A stretch of 64,000 nt of DNA from positions 3,326,775 through 3,390,774 of the forward strand of contig NZ_OY781091.1 in assembly GCF_963676275.1 (NCBI RefSeq), read 5' to 3'. Position 1 is the stretch's first letter, and the number at the start of each line of letters is the position of its first letter. The DNA is from an uncultured Cohaesibacter sp. (GTDB lineage Bacteria; Pseudomonadota; Alphaproteobacteria; Rhizobiales; Cohaesibacteraceae). Both the position numbers and the translations under genes were made by a program. This document shows positions 48,840 through 57,186 of this stretch, one piece after another. The notes beneath the pieces were generated by a model. The model was not told where the DNA came from, made no database searches, and saw nothing but the letters and a program-made list of their open reading frames with translations.

Positions 48840-49409
48840 ATGAGTAGGTTCTTCGGTGAGGTACGCCAGATCGGCTATGTCGTCAAAAATATTGAAGAAG
48901 CAATGGAGTTCTGGTCCAAGACTCTTGGCATAGGCCCTTGGTTTTACGCAGAAAAAATCGCTGATCAGGATTTCTACTACAAAGGAGAAAAATCCCCGAT
49001 CGAGCGTTCTGTCGCGCTTGCAAATTCTGGGTATATTCAAATGGAACTTGTGCAACAACTCAATGATGCACCCTCAATGTACCTCGATTTTCTGAACAGC
49101 GGCCGAACAGGCGCGCAACATTTCGCCTACTGGACACGCAATTACACCGAAGATCTGGCGCGACTGACAGCACAGGGCCTGACCGTCGGCATGAACGGAT
49201 CCGTTGGCGACGATGGTCGCTACTGCTATTTCGAAACCGAATTCCATCCCGGCACGGTCATTGAATTATCGGAGGTAAATGGCCCAAAAGGGACACTTTT
49301 CAAGACAATCCGGGATGCCAGCATCGACTGGGACGGCACCGATCCCATCCGCCCCTTCCCCGACCTCTCCACCTTGCCGGTCATTGATCCGGCAGATTTC
49401 CCGATCTGA
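48840..49409 (+). CDS. VOC (glyoxalase-fold) family protein
   Basis: 189 residues. VOC fold with an opening GEVRQIGYVVKNIEEAMEFW and paired motifs (QIGYVV ... IQMELVQQ; GAQHFAYW ... TVIELSEV), where H, E, H and E positions form the usual metal site. Size suits a sugar or keto-acid isomerase/epimerase or a dioxygenase-like enzyme. Divergent from the TRAP genes, so likely part of the same pathway. Reaction unknown. Confidence 0.8.
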   Translation: MSRFFGEVRQIGYVVKNIEEAMEFWSKTLGIGPWFYAEKIADQDFYYKGEKSPIERSVALANSGYIQMELVQQLNDAPSMYLDFLNSGRTGAQHFAYWTRNYTEDLARLTAQGLTVGMNGSVGDDGRYCYFETEFHPGTVIELSEVNGPKGTLFKTIRDASIDWDGTDPIRPFPDLSTLPVIDPADFPI

Positions 49410-49449
49410 GAATCACCTCTCCCATCCACAAGGGACAGCCACAAAAAAG

Positions 49450-49479
49450 CCCTCTCAAACCATGTTTGAGAGGGTTATT
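49450..49479. terminator. Terminator after the VOC gene
   Basis: Eleven-base perfect stem CCCTCTCAAAC / GTTTGAGAGGG (49450-49460 with 49464-49474), 3-base loop, then TTATTTTT. The minus strand is followed by TTTTTTG, so it can also stop the convergent pdxA2 transcript. Confidence 0.93.
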
Positions 49480-49494
49480 TTTATGTCATATTCC

Positions 49495-49524
49495 GTAATA
49501 TCACATACAATTCGTGATATTTAC
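49495..49524. repeat. Inverted repeat between VOC and pdxA2 3' ends
   Basis: GTAATATCAC (49495-49504) and GTGATATTTAC (49514-49524) form eight perfect pairs AATATCAC/GTGATATT around nine bases. It lies 49 bases past the pdxA2 stop, an odd place for an operator, yet its GTGATA core resembles the motif before the kinase gene. Confidence 0.5.
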
Positions 49525-49572
49525 CAGACACAACATCACTCGAAACAGTCCCCAAACATCACTTTGCAGACA

Positions 49573-50547
49573 TCATTTCACAGGCTTCATTTTGCGCGCC
49601 ATTGCAATAGCGGCCTTCATATTGGCTGGACTAGCCAGACCGCCTTTCCAGGCGATATCAAATGCAGTGCCATGATCCACGGATGTGCGCAGGATCGGCA
49701 GTCCGGCAGTGATATTCACACAATCATGCCCACCGATAAGCTTGGCCGGAATATGCCCCTGATCATGATATTGCGCCACCACGATATCAAAGCGGCCCTC
49801 AATCGCCTGCTCAAAGACCAGATCACCCGGAATCGGGCCGGTAACATTCATTCCTTCAGCCTGTGCTGCCTTGATGGCAGGAATGACCTGCGTGTCATCT
49901 TCCTTGCCATAATGGCCGTTTTCTCCGCAATGCGGATTGATTCCCGCCACCGCGATGCGCGGCTCGGCCACACCTGTCGTCAACACATGCTGATGCGCAA
50001 TCCGGATTGTCTCAAGCACAGATTCCGTCGTGCAAAGGGTTACCGCATCGGCCAGAGAGACATGGGTCGAGACATGAATAACCGACAATTTCGGCCCGGC
50101 AAGCACGGCAAAATTCTTCTTAACGCCGGTAAAAAGCTTCAACAGACCAGCATGACCACTCAGATTATAGCCCGCCTCCCGCAGCGCCGTTTTATGCAAA
50201 GAGGCCGTGCAAACCACGTCGATTTCCTCAGCCAGCGCCATATCGACAGCCTTTTTGACACAGCGACAGGCAGCCTCACCCGCATCAGGCTGGATTTCTC
50301 CGGGCTTGATGGATGCTGCATTTGGCGCATCCACCTGCACCAGAGGCACATCCCCCTCCTCCAGATCTCCTTCCGAGACAAACCGGAAGTCTGCGCCAAT
50401 CATGTCGCGCGCCCGCTCCATGAACAAGCGATCCCCAATGACAATCACTCCGGCACGCTCCTCAGCCGCCATATCCTGCAAGGCCTTACAAATGACCTCC
50501 GGCCCGATACCCGCAGGATCCCCCATAGTCAGACCAATCTTGTTCAT
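49573..50547 (-). CDS. pdxA2: PdxA2-type 4-phospho-threonate/erythronate dehydrogenase
   Basis: 324 residues from ATG 50547, with GGAGA just upstream; an ATG at 50595 has none. PdxA family: IGLTMGDPAGIGPEV, and metal-binding histidines in VVAQYHDQGHIPAK and SVDHGTAFDIAWKG. Its place beside a four-carbon acid sugar kinase marks it as the PdxA2 branch, which oxidises 4-phospho-D-threonate (or -erythronate) with decarboxylation to DHAP, and not the vitamin B6 enzyme. Divergent from the kinase. Confidence 0.87.
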   Translation of the reverse strand: MNKIGLTMGDPAGIGPEVICKALQDMAAEERAGVIVIGDRLFMERARDMIGADFRFVSEGDLEEGDVPLVQVDAPNAASIKPGEIQPDAGEAACRCVKKAVDMALAEEIDVVCTASLHKTALREAGYNLSGHAGLLKLFTGVKKNFAVLAGPKLSVIHVSTHVSLADAVTLCTTESVLETIRIAHQHVLTTGVAEPRIAVAGINPHCGENGHYGKEDDTQVIPAIKAAQAEGMNVTGPIPGDLVFEQAIEGRFDIVVAQYHDQGHIPAKLIGGHDCVNITAGLPILRTSVDHGTAFDIAWKGGLASPANMKAAIAMARKMKPVK

Positions 50548-50628
50548 ATTCTCCACTCCATTCAATGGCCAGCCATTCGCAACAAGCGTGCTCAAACAGG
50601 ATTATGCACACCTTCGAATGATAAACAT

Positions 50629-50690
50629 CACATGATATCTGTTATATTTTACGCACACCCTGTTGTCTATCGCGAATTTTGTGATACAAA
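50629..50690. promoter_or_regulatory. Divergent operator region between pdxA2 and the kinase
   Basis: Two signals: ATCACA-N7-TGTTAT (50627-50645 region; core TGATATCTGTTAT at 50633-50645), matching the motif before the TRAP genes in 11 of 13 bases, and the palindrome TTTGT-GAT-ACAAA at 50678-50690. Likely regulator sites for both promoters. Confidence 0.5.
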
Positions 50691-50747
50691 TCAGTTATCC
50701 AAGGCGTGTAACCGCCACCAATTTGAAGCCCAGAGGCAATTCAGATC

Positions 50748-52115
50748 ATGACAGATACAGGCAAACAGCAAAATCTGCTTCTATCCTTCTATGGCGACGA
50801 CTTTACCGGCTCGACCGATGCGCTGGAATCCGTCACCATGGCAGGCATCCCGGCAATGCTGTTCCTGGCGCCGCCAACACAAGATGATCTCAAGGCCTAT
50901 CCGCATATCCGCGCAGTCGGCGTTGCTGGCACCAGCCGCAGCCAGTCTCCTGACTGGATGGACAGCCATCTGGCCGATATATTTGCCAAGCTGAAAGCGA
51001 TTGGTGCCCCGATCTGTCATTACAAGACATGCTCGACCTTCGACTCGTCTCCCTCCATCGGCAATATCGGCAAGGCCATCGAGCTGGGCCACGACATTTT
51101 CGAAGCTGCAGTTCCCGTCGTTGTCGGGGTAACGCGCCTCAAGCGTTATGTGGTCTTTTCCAACCTGTTCGCCGCAGCCAGTGTCGCCGGTGACAGCGAA
51201 GCCTTTCGCATCGACCGTCACCCCACCATGAGCAAGCATCCCTCCACCCCGATGAATGAGGCAGACCTACGCGCCCATCTGGCCCTGCAGACCAAATGCA
51301 AGATCGAGGGCATGGATTTCCGCCGCATGCTCGCTCTGGATGGCTCGGCGGCCTTTGCCCGTCTGTGCGAGGAAAATGACGCCATCATTCTCGACACTTT
51401 CGATGATGCAACAACCTACAAGACCGGACAGTTGCTTCATGAGCGCAGCCTCATCAAACCCACTTTCGTGGTTGGTTCCTCTGGTGTGGAATATGCTCTG
51501 GCCGATTATCTGACAAAAGAAGGCACCCTGCCGCTTGTCCAGCCTCCCGCACCGCGCGGGCCGGTGGATCGCACGATTGCCATTTGCGGCAGTTGCTCCC
51601 CTACGACCGACAAACAGATCGAATGGGCCAAAGCCAACGGTTTTCTCGTCAAGGCAATTGACACGGTTGCGCTGGTGGAAAAGGGCGAGCAAGAGGAAAA
51701 GCGCCTTGCCGCCGAGCTGGTGCAACTGGCTTGCGACCACAAGGGCATTGTCTTGCATACAGCCCGCGGGCCGGGCGATCCACAAATCGCCGCCACACGG
51801 GCCGCTCTTGAGCGCAAGGGCCTCACCGCAGCCGACAGCTCGCCGGTCATGGGCTCGGCAACCGGACGCATCCTCAAGCATGCCATCAAGGCAACGGGCC
51901 TTGAGCGCGCGATTTTGGCCGGAGGCGACAGCTCCAGCCACGCCGTCTCGGCCATGGGCATCACCAGTCTGGATGTTGCCGGGCCGCTCGTTCCCGGTGC
52001 GCCACTGTGTCGGGTATATTCCGCCGATAGTGCTATCGACGGGACCGAAATTTCACTTAAAGGTGGCCAGGTGGGAGAAGATGACTTCTTCGGTCGCGTG
52101 ATGAGTGGGAAATAG
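50748..52115 (+). CDS. Four-carbon acid sugar kinase (DUF1537 family)
   Basis: 455 residues. N-terminal sugar-binding domain (FYGDDFTGSTDALESVTMAG) and C-terminal nucleotide-binding domain (GGDSSSHAVSAMGI, PLVPGAPLCR). The DtnK/DenK/OtnK family phosphorylates D-threonate, D-erythronate or 3-oxo-tetronate at O4. With PdxA2 next door, a D-threonate-type kinase (DtnK) is the best guess; the substrate stereochemistry cannot be read from the sequence. Two bases separate it from the DeoR gene. Confidence 0.88.
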   Translation: MTDTGKQQNLLLSFYGDDFTGSTDALESVTMAGIPAMLFLAPPTQDDLKAYPHIRAVGVAGTSRSQSPDWMDSHLADIFAKLKAIGAPICHYKTCSTFDSSPSIGNIGKAIELGHDIFEAAVPVVVGVTRLKRYVVFSNLFAAASVAGDSEAFRIDRHPTMSKHPSTPMNEADLRAHLALQTKCKIEGMDFRRMLALDGSAAFARLCEENDAIILDTFDDATTYKTGQLLHERSLIKPTFVVGSSGVEYALADYLTKEGTLPLVQPPAPRGPVDRTIAICGSCSPTTDKQIEWAKANGFLVKAIDTVALVEKGEQEEKRLAAELVQLACDHKGIVLHTARGPGDPQIAATRAALERKGLTAADSSPVMGSATGRILKHAIKATGLERAILAGGDSSSHAVSAMGITSLDVAGPLVPGAPLCRVYSADSAIDGTEISLKGGQVGEDDFFGRVMSGK

Positions 52116-52117
52116 CC

Positions 52118-52942
52118 ATGGCCAATTCAAAAGCAAAATCCAGCCACGATGATGAACATCTGGACGCAGAACACAAGCAGCCGCTTAAGGCCGAGGAACG
52201 CCGCCAGCAGATCCTGACGATGGTCCAGAGCCAGAAGACCGTGCAGCTTGATCATCTGGCCCGGGAACTGGGCGTCAGCCGCATGACCGTGCATCGGGAT
52301 CTGGACCTTCTGGAAAGCCGCGGCCTGTTGCGCAAGGAGCGCGGTGGGGCAACCGCCGAAAGCTCGCTTCTGTTTGAAAGCAATTTCCACTATCGCAGCC
52401 AGACGGACGAAGACATCAAGAAGGAACTGGCGCGTGCGGCGGCCGAACTGGTCGAGCCGGGCAGCGCCATCATGCTTGATGACAGCACCACCACGCTGAT
52501 GATGTGCGATCATCTCGAACTGATCGAGAATATCACGGTCATCACCAATTCGCTGGCTGTCTGCGAGCGTCTGAGAGGATCATCGAATGTTCAGTTGATC
52601 GTGACTGGTGGCAATTATAGCGACACGCACAAGAGCTTTTCCGGCCTGATCTGCGAACAGGCATTGAGCCAGTTGCGCTCGGACTGGGTCTTCCTGTCCG
52701 CCTCCTCGGTCATAGACAATCGCCTGTTTCATCAGGATCAGGAAATTGTCCGCGTCAAGCGGGCCCTGATGGCCGCCTCGGAGCGCAAAGCCCTTTTATT
52801 GACATCTCGAAAATTCAAAACACGAGCTCTCACCCAATTCGCCGATCTTACCGAATTCGACAAGGTGTTCATTGATCGCCAACTGGATGAAGCATCGAAA
52901 CAGCGACTTAATCACTCGAGGATTGATTTCGACCTCGTTTAG
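52118..52942 (+). CDS. DeoR-family transcriptional regulator
   Basis: 274 residues. N-terminal winged helix (EERRQQILTMVQSQKTVQLDHLARELGVSRMTVHRDLDLL, quoted across residues ~26-65) and a DeoR C-terminal sugar-phosphate sensor domain (DDSTTTLMMCDHLE, VTGGNYSDTHKSF, LFHQDQEIVRVKRALM). DeoR regulators usually repress catabolic operons and are released by a phosphorylated sugar. The likely operators are the shared motifs at 48785 and 50633. Confidence 0.92.
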   Translation: MANSKAKSSHDDEHLDAEHKQPLKAEERRQQILTMVQSQKTVQLDHLARELGVSRMTVHRDLDLLESRGLLRKERGGATAESSLLFESNFHYRSQTDEDIKKELARAAAELVEPGSAIMLDDSTTTLMMCDHLELIENITVITNSLAVCERLRGSSNVQLIVTGGNYSDTHKSFSGLICEQALSQLRSDWVFLSASSVIDNRLFHQDQEIVRVKRALMAASERKALLLTSRKFKTRALTQFADLTEFDKVFIDRQLDEASKQRLNHSRIDFDLV

Positions 52943-52956
52943 CAAGGATAAGAGCA

Positions 52957-53814
52957 ATGCTTCAGAAACTGGGCCAACAAGTGCGCCTTTCCCGTATCCT
53001 GAATCCGAAAACGCAACGTGGCTTCTGCATCGCCTTTGACCATTCATTGCAACTGGGCACCTGCAAGGGCATGGAGCATCCGGAACAAATGCTCGACCAT
53101 ATGGCCGAAGCCGGAGTTGATGCGGTAATCCTGCCGCTTGGTTCCGCCTTGCATTTCGGCCCGCAGCTTGTCAGAAACGGTGGCCCGGACCTTATCCTGC
53201 GTCTCGACCAGACCACGATGTGGCGCGAAGGCACCCCCCTTGCCTACAAGGATGGCTATACACGCCTGATCGCAACGGTAGACGACGCGGTGGAACTGGG
53301 CGCCGAAGCCGTCATCACCTATCTGTTTGTCGGCCATAATGACCCGGATGTGGAAACCGCAGCTTTCAGAGCCAATTCCGATGTCAATATGGCAGCCCGC
53401 GAGCGCGGCATCGTCCATATCATCGAAACGATGGGCGCGCGTCATGCTCTGGCAGCAGACATCAATGACGGCGATTTCGTCGGCTTCCATGCCCGTATCG
53501 GCGTCGAAATGGGCGCAGACATCATCAAGACAGACTGGCCGGGCAGCGCCGAAGCGCTCAAGAAAATCACCGCACAGCTCCCGGTACCGATCATGCTGGC
53601 CGGTGGCCCCAAGACCAACAGCGATTATGGCACCCTTGATCTGGTTTCCCAGATCGTCAATGCCGGCGCTGCCGGTATCCTGTTCGGACGCTCGATTTTC
53701 CAGTCCGATGATCCGCTGGCCCTGATGAAGGCCTGCCGCGCTGTCATTCACGACAATATACCGGTAGAAGAAGCTGCCGAGCTTGCCAAACTGCGCCTCC
53801 CGATAGCCTCATGA
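52957..53814 (+). CDS. Class I aldolase (FbaB/DhnA/LsrF family)
   Basis: 285 residues, TIM barrel. FCIAFDHSLQLG near the N-terminus, Schiff-base lysine K191 in GADIIKTDWPGS, phosphate loop VPIMLAGGPKT and LFGRSIFQ. Family members cleave or transfer on DHAP-like or 3-hydroxy-2-keto phosphates. Since kinase plus PdxA2 already yields DHAP, the aldolase may use DHAP or handle a longer sugar acid. Follows the DeoR gene by 14 bases; a strong terminator comes next. Confidence 0.87.
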   Translation: MLQKLGQQVRLSRILNPKTQRGFCIAFDHSLQLGTCKGMEHPEQMLDHMAEAGVDAVILPLGSALHFGPQLVRNGGPDLILRLDQTTMWREGTPLAYKDGYTRLIATVDDAVELGAEAVITYLFVGHNDPDVETAAFRANSDVNMAARERGIVHIIETMGARHALAADINDGDFVGFHARIGVEMGADIIKTDWPGSAEALKKITAQLPVPIMLAGGPKTNSDYGTLDLVSQIVNAGAAGILFGRSIFQSDDPLALMKACRAVIHDNIPVEEAAELAKLRLPIAS

Positions 53815-53880
53815 TCGAGAGATTGCAGTAAATCCGGACAGCGTCCCCCCACGTTAAATATAGTTTGTCCTGATTGGCAG

Positions 53881-53914
53881 GAAACCCGCTGGCCCAACCG
53901 GCGGGTTTCTTTTT
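53881..53914 (+). terminator. Rho-independent terminator after the aldolase
   Basis: GAAACCCGC / GCGGGTTTC (53881-53889 with 53901-53909), extended by GG/CC past one mismatch, followed by TTTTT. Confidence 0.92.
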
Positions 53915-53983
53915 ATGACTTCAGCTATGGCTTCCCCTCACAAAAGCGGCCAGAAAAAGCGAGCCGAAGAAGTGGCCCGCAGA

Positions 53984-54841
53984 TCAGCCCAGTATGATCT
54001 GGTTTTCCTTCTGCCCTTCAAACGGCACTTGCACAACGAATGTCGCTCCGGCCAGTGGCTCGCGCGCCAGCTCTTCCTGCCCTGCGCCACTGCGGGCCGA
54101 GGTGACATAGAGCGTCTTGTAGTCATCGCCACCGAAAGCGGGACAGGAAACACGGGTGACCGGAAAGCGCTCTTCATGCACCATGCGCCCATCCGGACCA
54201 TAGGCCCGAACCGCATGAATGCCCCAATGGGCGATCCAGACATTGCCAGCCCTATCGAACAAGGCACCGTCGATATTGAGATCATCCTTGCGGAAATCGA
54301 GGTAGACATGTGGTTCGCCCTTCGGCCAGCCATGCTCGTCCAGAGCAACCCGCATCATCAGGCGCGTCTTGGTATCGGTAAAGCAGGCCCAAAGCCCATC
54401 GGCAGAAAAGCAGGCCCCATTGGTAACCGTGATTTCGCCAAACAGCTTGCGCAGCTCGCCGCGATAATAGCGATAATAGGCTCCGGCCTTCGGCTCGGAC
54501 TTGATCCCCATTGTACCGATCCAGAAACCGCCATGCGCATCGGCGCGCCCGTCATTGCAGCGATTCTCCGGCTTGTCGGCCTCCAGATCACACAGCTTTT
54601 CCCGCGCGCCCGTTTCCAGATTGAAAACAGACAGGGAGGTGTAACTGGCCATAAGAATGCGATCATGATCCACCCAGCCACCGGCGCTGACATATTCGTC
54701 AAAATCCCATTGCTTGATCATATCTCCCGAACGGGAAAGCAGGGCCTTGCCCATGATATCAAACCAGAAAAGCTGCTTGCGCAGAGGATGCCAGAGCGGC
54801 CCCTCGCCAAGCGTGCAAAGACGATCATCAAACAGCGCCAT
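53984..54841 (-). CDS. SMP-30/gluconolactonase family protein
   Basis: 285 residues from ATG 54841, with GGGAG upstream; ATG 54868 is less likely. Six-bladed propeller lactonase: LGEGPLWHP (metal Glu), SAGGWVDHDRILMA, NRCNDGRADAHGGFWIGTM (Asn and Asp metal ligands) and DLNIDGALFD. Hydrolyses sugar lactones to the open acids. Next to the four-carbon acid genes it could open a tetronolactone, though it is on the other strand and may be independent. Confidence 0.87.
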   Translation of the reverse strand: MALFDDRLCTLGEGPLWHPLRKQLFWFDIMGKALLSRSGDMIKQWDFDEYVSAGGWVDHDRILMASYTSLSVFNLETGAREKLCDLEADKPENRCNDGRADAHGGFWIGTMGIKSEPKAGAYYRYYRGELRKLFGEITVTNGACFSADGLWACFTDTKTRLMMRVALDEHGWPKGEPHVYLDFRKDDLNIDGALFDRAGNVWIAHWGIHAVRAYGPDGRMVHEERFPVTRVSCPAFGGDDYKTLYVTSARSGAGQEELAREPLAGATFVVQVPFEGQKENQIILG

Positions 54842-55006
54842 AGAAAACTCCCGGAAATATGGAAACAAGAAATCGAGCCGACCAGCAGCAGGGCGGCAAA
54901 AAAGGGCTCCTCCCTATAACGGAATGCCCCCTGTCTTGCCAGCCTGCAAGCGGTCTTGTTGAAAAGGAAGTCCGGATTTTGGCAGTTTTTACAAGGCCTG
55001 GCAGCC

Positions 55007-56434
55007 CTAGCTCAAGGCGTGATAGGCTTCAAGCGCGGCTTGTCGGCTGGCCTTGAGATCTACAATCGGCAGCGGATAAGTCTGCCCCAGAGTCACCCCG
55101 GCCCTCGAGAGCACCGGCTCGGGTGCCGTCCATGGCTGGAACAGATATTTATTCGGCAAGCTGGCCAGTTCAGGCACAAAGCGGCGAATATAATGCCCGT
55201 CAGGATCGAATTTCTCGGCCTGCAACACCGGATTGAAGATCCGGAAATAGGGCGCAGCATCGGCACCACAGCCAGCAACCCATTGCCAGCTTGCGGCATT
55301 GTTGGCCAGATCGGCATCCACCAGCGTATCCCAGAACCACGCTTCCCCCTTGCGCCAGTCGGTGCGCAGATTCTTGATCAGGAAGGAGGCGACAATCATC
55401 CGCACGCGGTTATGCATATAGCCGGTCTGCCAAAGCTCACGCATGCCTGCATCAACAATCGGAATGCCCGTCTTGCCTTTTTGCCATGCGGTGAGAGCAA
55501 CAGGGTCATCGCGCCATTCAAGCTGAGAAAACTTGCCCTGCAAGGGCACCGAGGCGAGATCCTGATTATAATAGAGCAGAGAGTGGGAGAATTCCCGCCA
55601 AGCCAGCTCGCTGCGGAAATGATCCATGTCGCGCGCCGGTATATCTCCCTCTTCAAGCGCTTCAAGCGCATGCCAAATCTGGTTGGGCGAGATATGCCCC
55701 CAATGCAAATAGGGCGACAGACGCGAGACATGCGGCAGAGAGGGGAAATCCCGCCCGCTCTTGTAGCCATTAAGCCCCTCTTCAACAAAGCGCTCCAGCG
55801 CCTTGCTGGCGCCCTCTTCGCCAATGTCCCAATGGGGCACCATCTGCTCATGCCACGCGATATCCGGCAGAAGGCCAAGCGCGGCAAGCGCAACGGCCCC
55901 GTCATCTGCAAGCGCGCTTGCATATTCGATCTTCTCAGGAGCAGCCATCGGCGCGGCAGGCGGGGTCGCCTGCAGGCAGCCCTTGCGGAAGAAGGGGGTG
56001 AAAACCTTGTAGGGCGTGCCATCCTGTTTTTTTATGTCCCATGGCTCCCACAGCAGCGAGCCATTCAGCCTGATGCTCTCGCTATTCTGCGCTTGCAGCC
56101 GATAAACAATCTCCTTGTCCCGCTTCACCCGCCATGGCTCATAGCAGCGCGTCCAGCTGACAGCCTGCGCACCATAGCTCTTGGCCAATGCAGGAATGAT
56201 CTGCCGCGCATCTCCCCGATAGAGACGCAAATGTCCGCCCAATTGCCGATTGAGCATCGCGAGCGCTTCATGCAGCCACCAGCGACTGGCAGCCCCCATG
56301 GCATCCGGCCCGGCATTCTCATCGTCGAGAATATAGATCGGCAGCAAGGCCCCTTTCTCGATGGCCTTGCTGAGGGCAGGATTGTCCGACAGGCGCAAAT
56401 CCTGCCGAAACCAGTGGATCGCTACATCATTCAC
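55007..56434 (-). CDS. phrB: Deoxyribodipyrimidine photolyase
   Basis: 475 residues. Light-driven repair of cyclobutane pyrimidine dimers with FADH- and an antenna cofactor. N-terminal Rossmann domain (IHWFRQDLRLSDNPAL, PIYILDDE) and C-terminal FAD domain (LSPYLHWGHISPNQIW, WREFSHSLLYYN, GIPIVDAGMRELWQTGYMHNR, WFWDTLVDADLANNAASWQW; each partial). Last gene of the rpoE-chrR-SDR-phrB operon; start overlaps the SDR stop by four bases. Confidence 0.95.
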   Translation of the reverse strand: MNDVAIHWFRQDLRLSDNPALSKAIEKGALLPIYILDDENAGPDAMGAASRWWLHEALAMLNRQLGGHLRLYRGDARQIIPALAKSYGAQAVSWTRCYEPWRVKRDKEIVYRLQAQNSESIRLNGSLLWEPWDIKKQDGTPYKVFTPFFRKGCLQATPPAAPMAAPEKIEYASALADDGAVALAALGLLPDIAWHEQMVPHWDIGEEGASKALERFVEEGLNGYKSGRDFPSLPHVSRLSPYLHWGHISPNQIWHALEALEEGDIPARDMDHFRSELAWREFSHSLLYYNQDLASVPLQGKFSQLEWRDDPVALTAWQKGKTGIPIVDAGMRELWQTGYMHNRVRMIVASFLIKNLRTDWRKGEAWFWDTLVDADLANNAASWQWVAGCGADAAPYFRIFNPVLQAEKFDPDGHYIRRFVPELASLPNKYLFQPWTAPEPVLSRAGVTLGQTYPLPIVDLKASRQAALEAYHALS

Positions 56435-57186
56435 GGTTCAATCTCCTTGCCCGCCCAATCGAAACAGAGCCCGGACTGCTCAGCACTCCGGGAGAGCAGC
56501 ACATCTATCAGACAATGGGCTGAATGGTCAGGGGAAAACAGCTTGCCATCAGGAACATTGCGCTGGAATGGCTCCGACAGCGCGCTTTCCACTGTTCCCG
56601 GATGCAGCCCGACAAGCACCGCTTCCCGATTGCGCCGCTTCAATTCGATCGCTGCACTTTTGATCATCATGTTAAGGCCTGCCTTGGAGGCGCGATAGCT
56701 GTACCAGCCTCCCAGATGATTATCCGATATCGAGCCGACGCGTGCGCTCAAAAGCCCCATCCGGAAGCCACCCTTGCGCGGTACATGGGCAAGCAGATGC
56801 TTCATGATCAGACTGGGGCCAATCAGATTGACCGCCAGCAGATGCGCCATTGCATCCTTGTCCAGTTCCTTGATGGATCGTTCGGGAAAGGCTTTCTCGT
56901 CATGCAGGATACCCGTCGCCACGACAATCAGCTCCGGTATGCCGCCCGCAACGACCCGCTCGCAGGCCGCAGCAATGCTTGCCTCATCCGTCAGATCTAG
57001 ACCGCCGATGCAATCAAGCTGCCCGCCTCCTTGCCGGAGCAATGAGGGACCATGCCGCCCGAGCGCTATCATCTCCGCTTCAGGATATTGCTCCAAGAGC
57101 CTGCGCGCGATTGCTCCGCCAACAGCACCGGTTGCGCCGAAAACGGCCACGCGCCTGATCGGCTCATTATTGCCGTAACCAGACAT
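56431..57186 (-). CDS. Short-chain dehydrogenase/reductase in the rpoE operon
   Basis: 251 residues, classical SDR with NAD(P) site VFGATGAVGGAIA and catalytic YSYRASKAGLN (Tyr-x3-Lys), similar to C-factor-like proteins. Sits between chrR (sharing its stop/start by one base) and phrB (4-base overlap). Substrate unknown; reduction of a lipid-oxidation aldehyde is plausible given the operon. Confidence 0.88.
   Translation of the reverse strand: MSGYGNNEPIRRVAVFGATGAVGGAIARRLLEQYPEAEMIALGRHGPSLLRQGGGQLDCIGGLDLTDEASIAAACERVVAGGIPELIVVATGILHDEKAFPERSIKELDKDAMAHLLAVNLIGPSLIMKHLLAHVPRKGGFRMGLLSARVGSISDNHLGGWYSYRASKAGLNMMIKSAAIELKRRNREAVLVGLHPGTVESALSEPFQRNVPDGKLFSPDHSAHCLIDVLLSRSAEQSGLCFDWAGKEIEP

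Noticed and set aside
54956-56698. Open plus-strand frame of about 580 codons over phrB
   Set aside because: Antisense shadow of a clear photolyase gene and part of the SDR.
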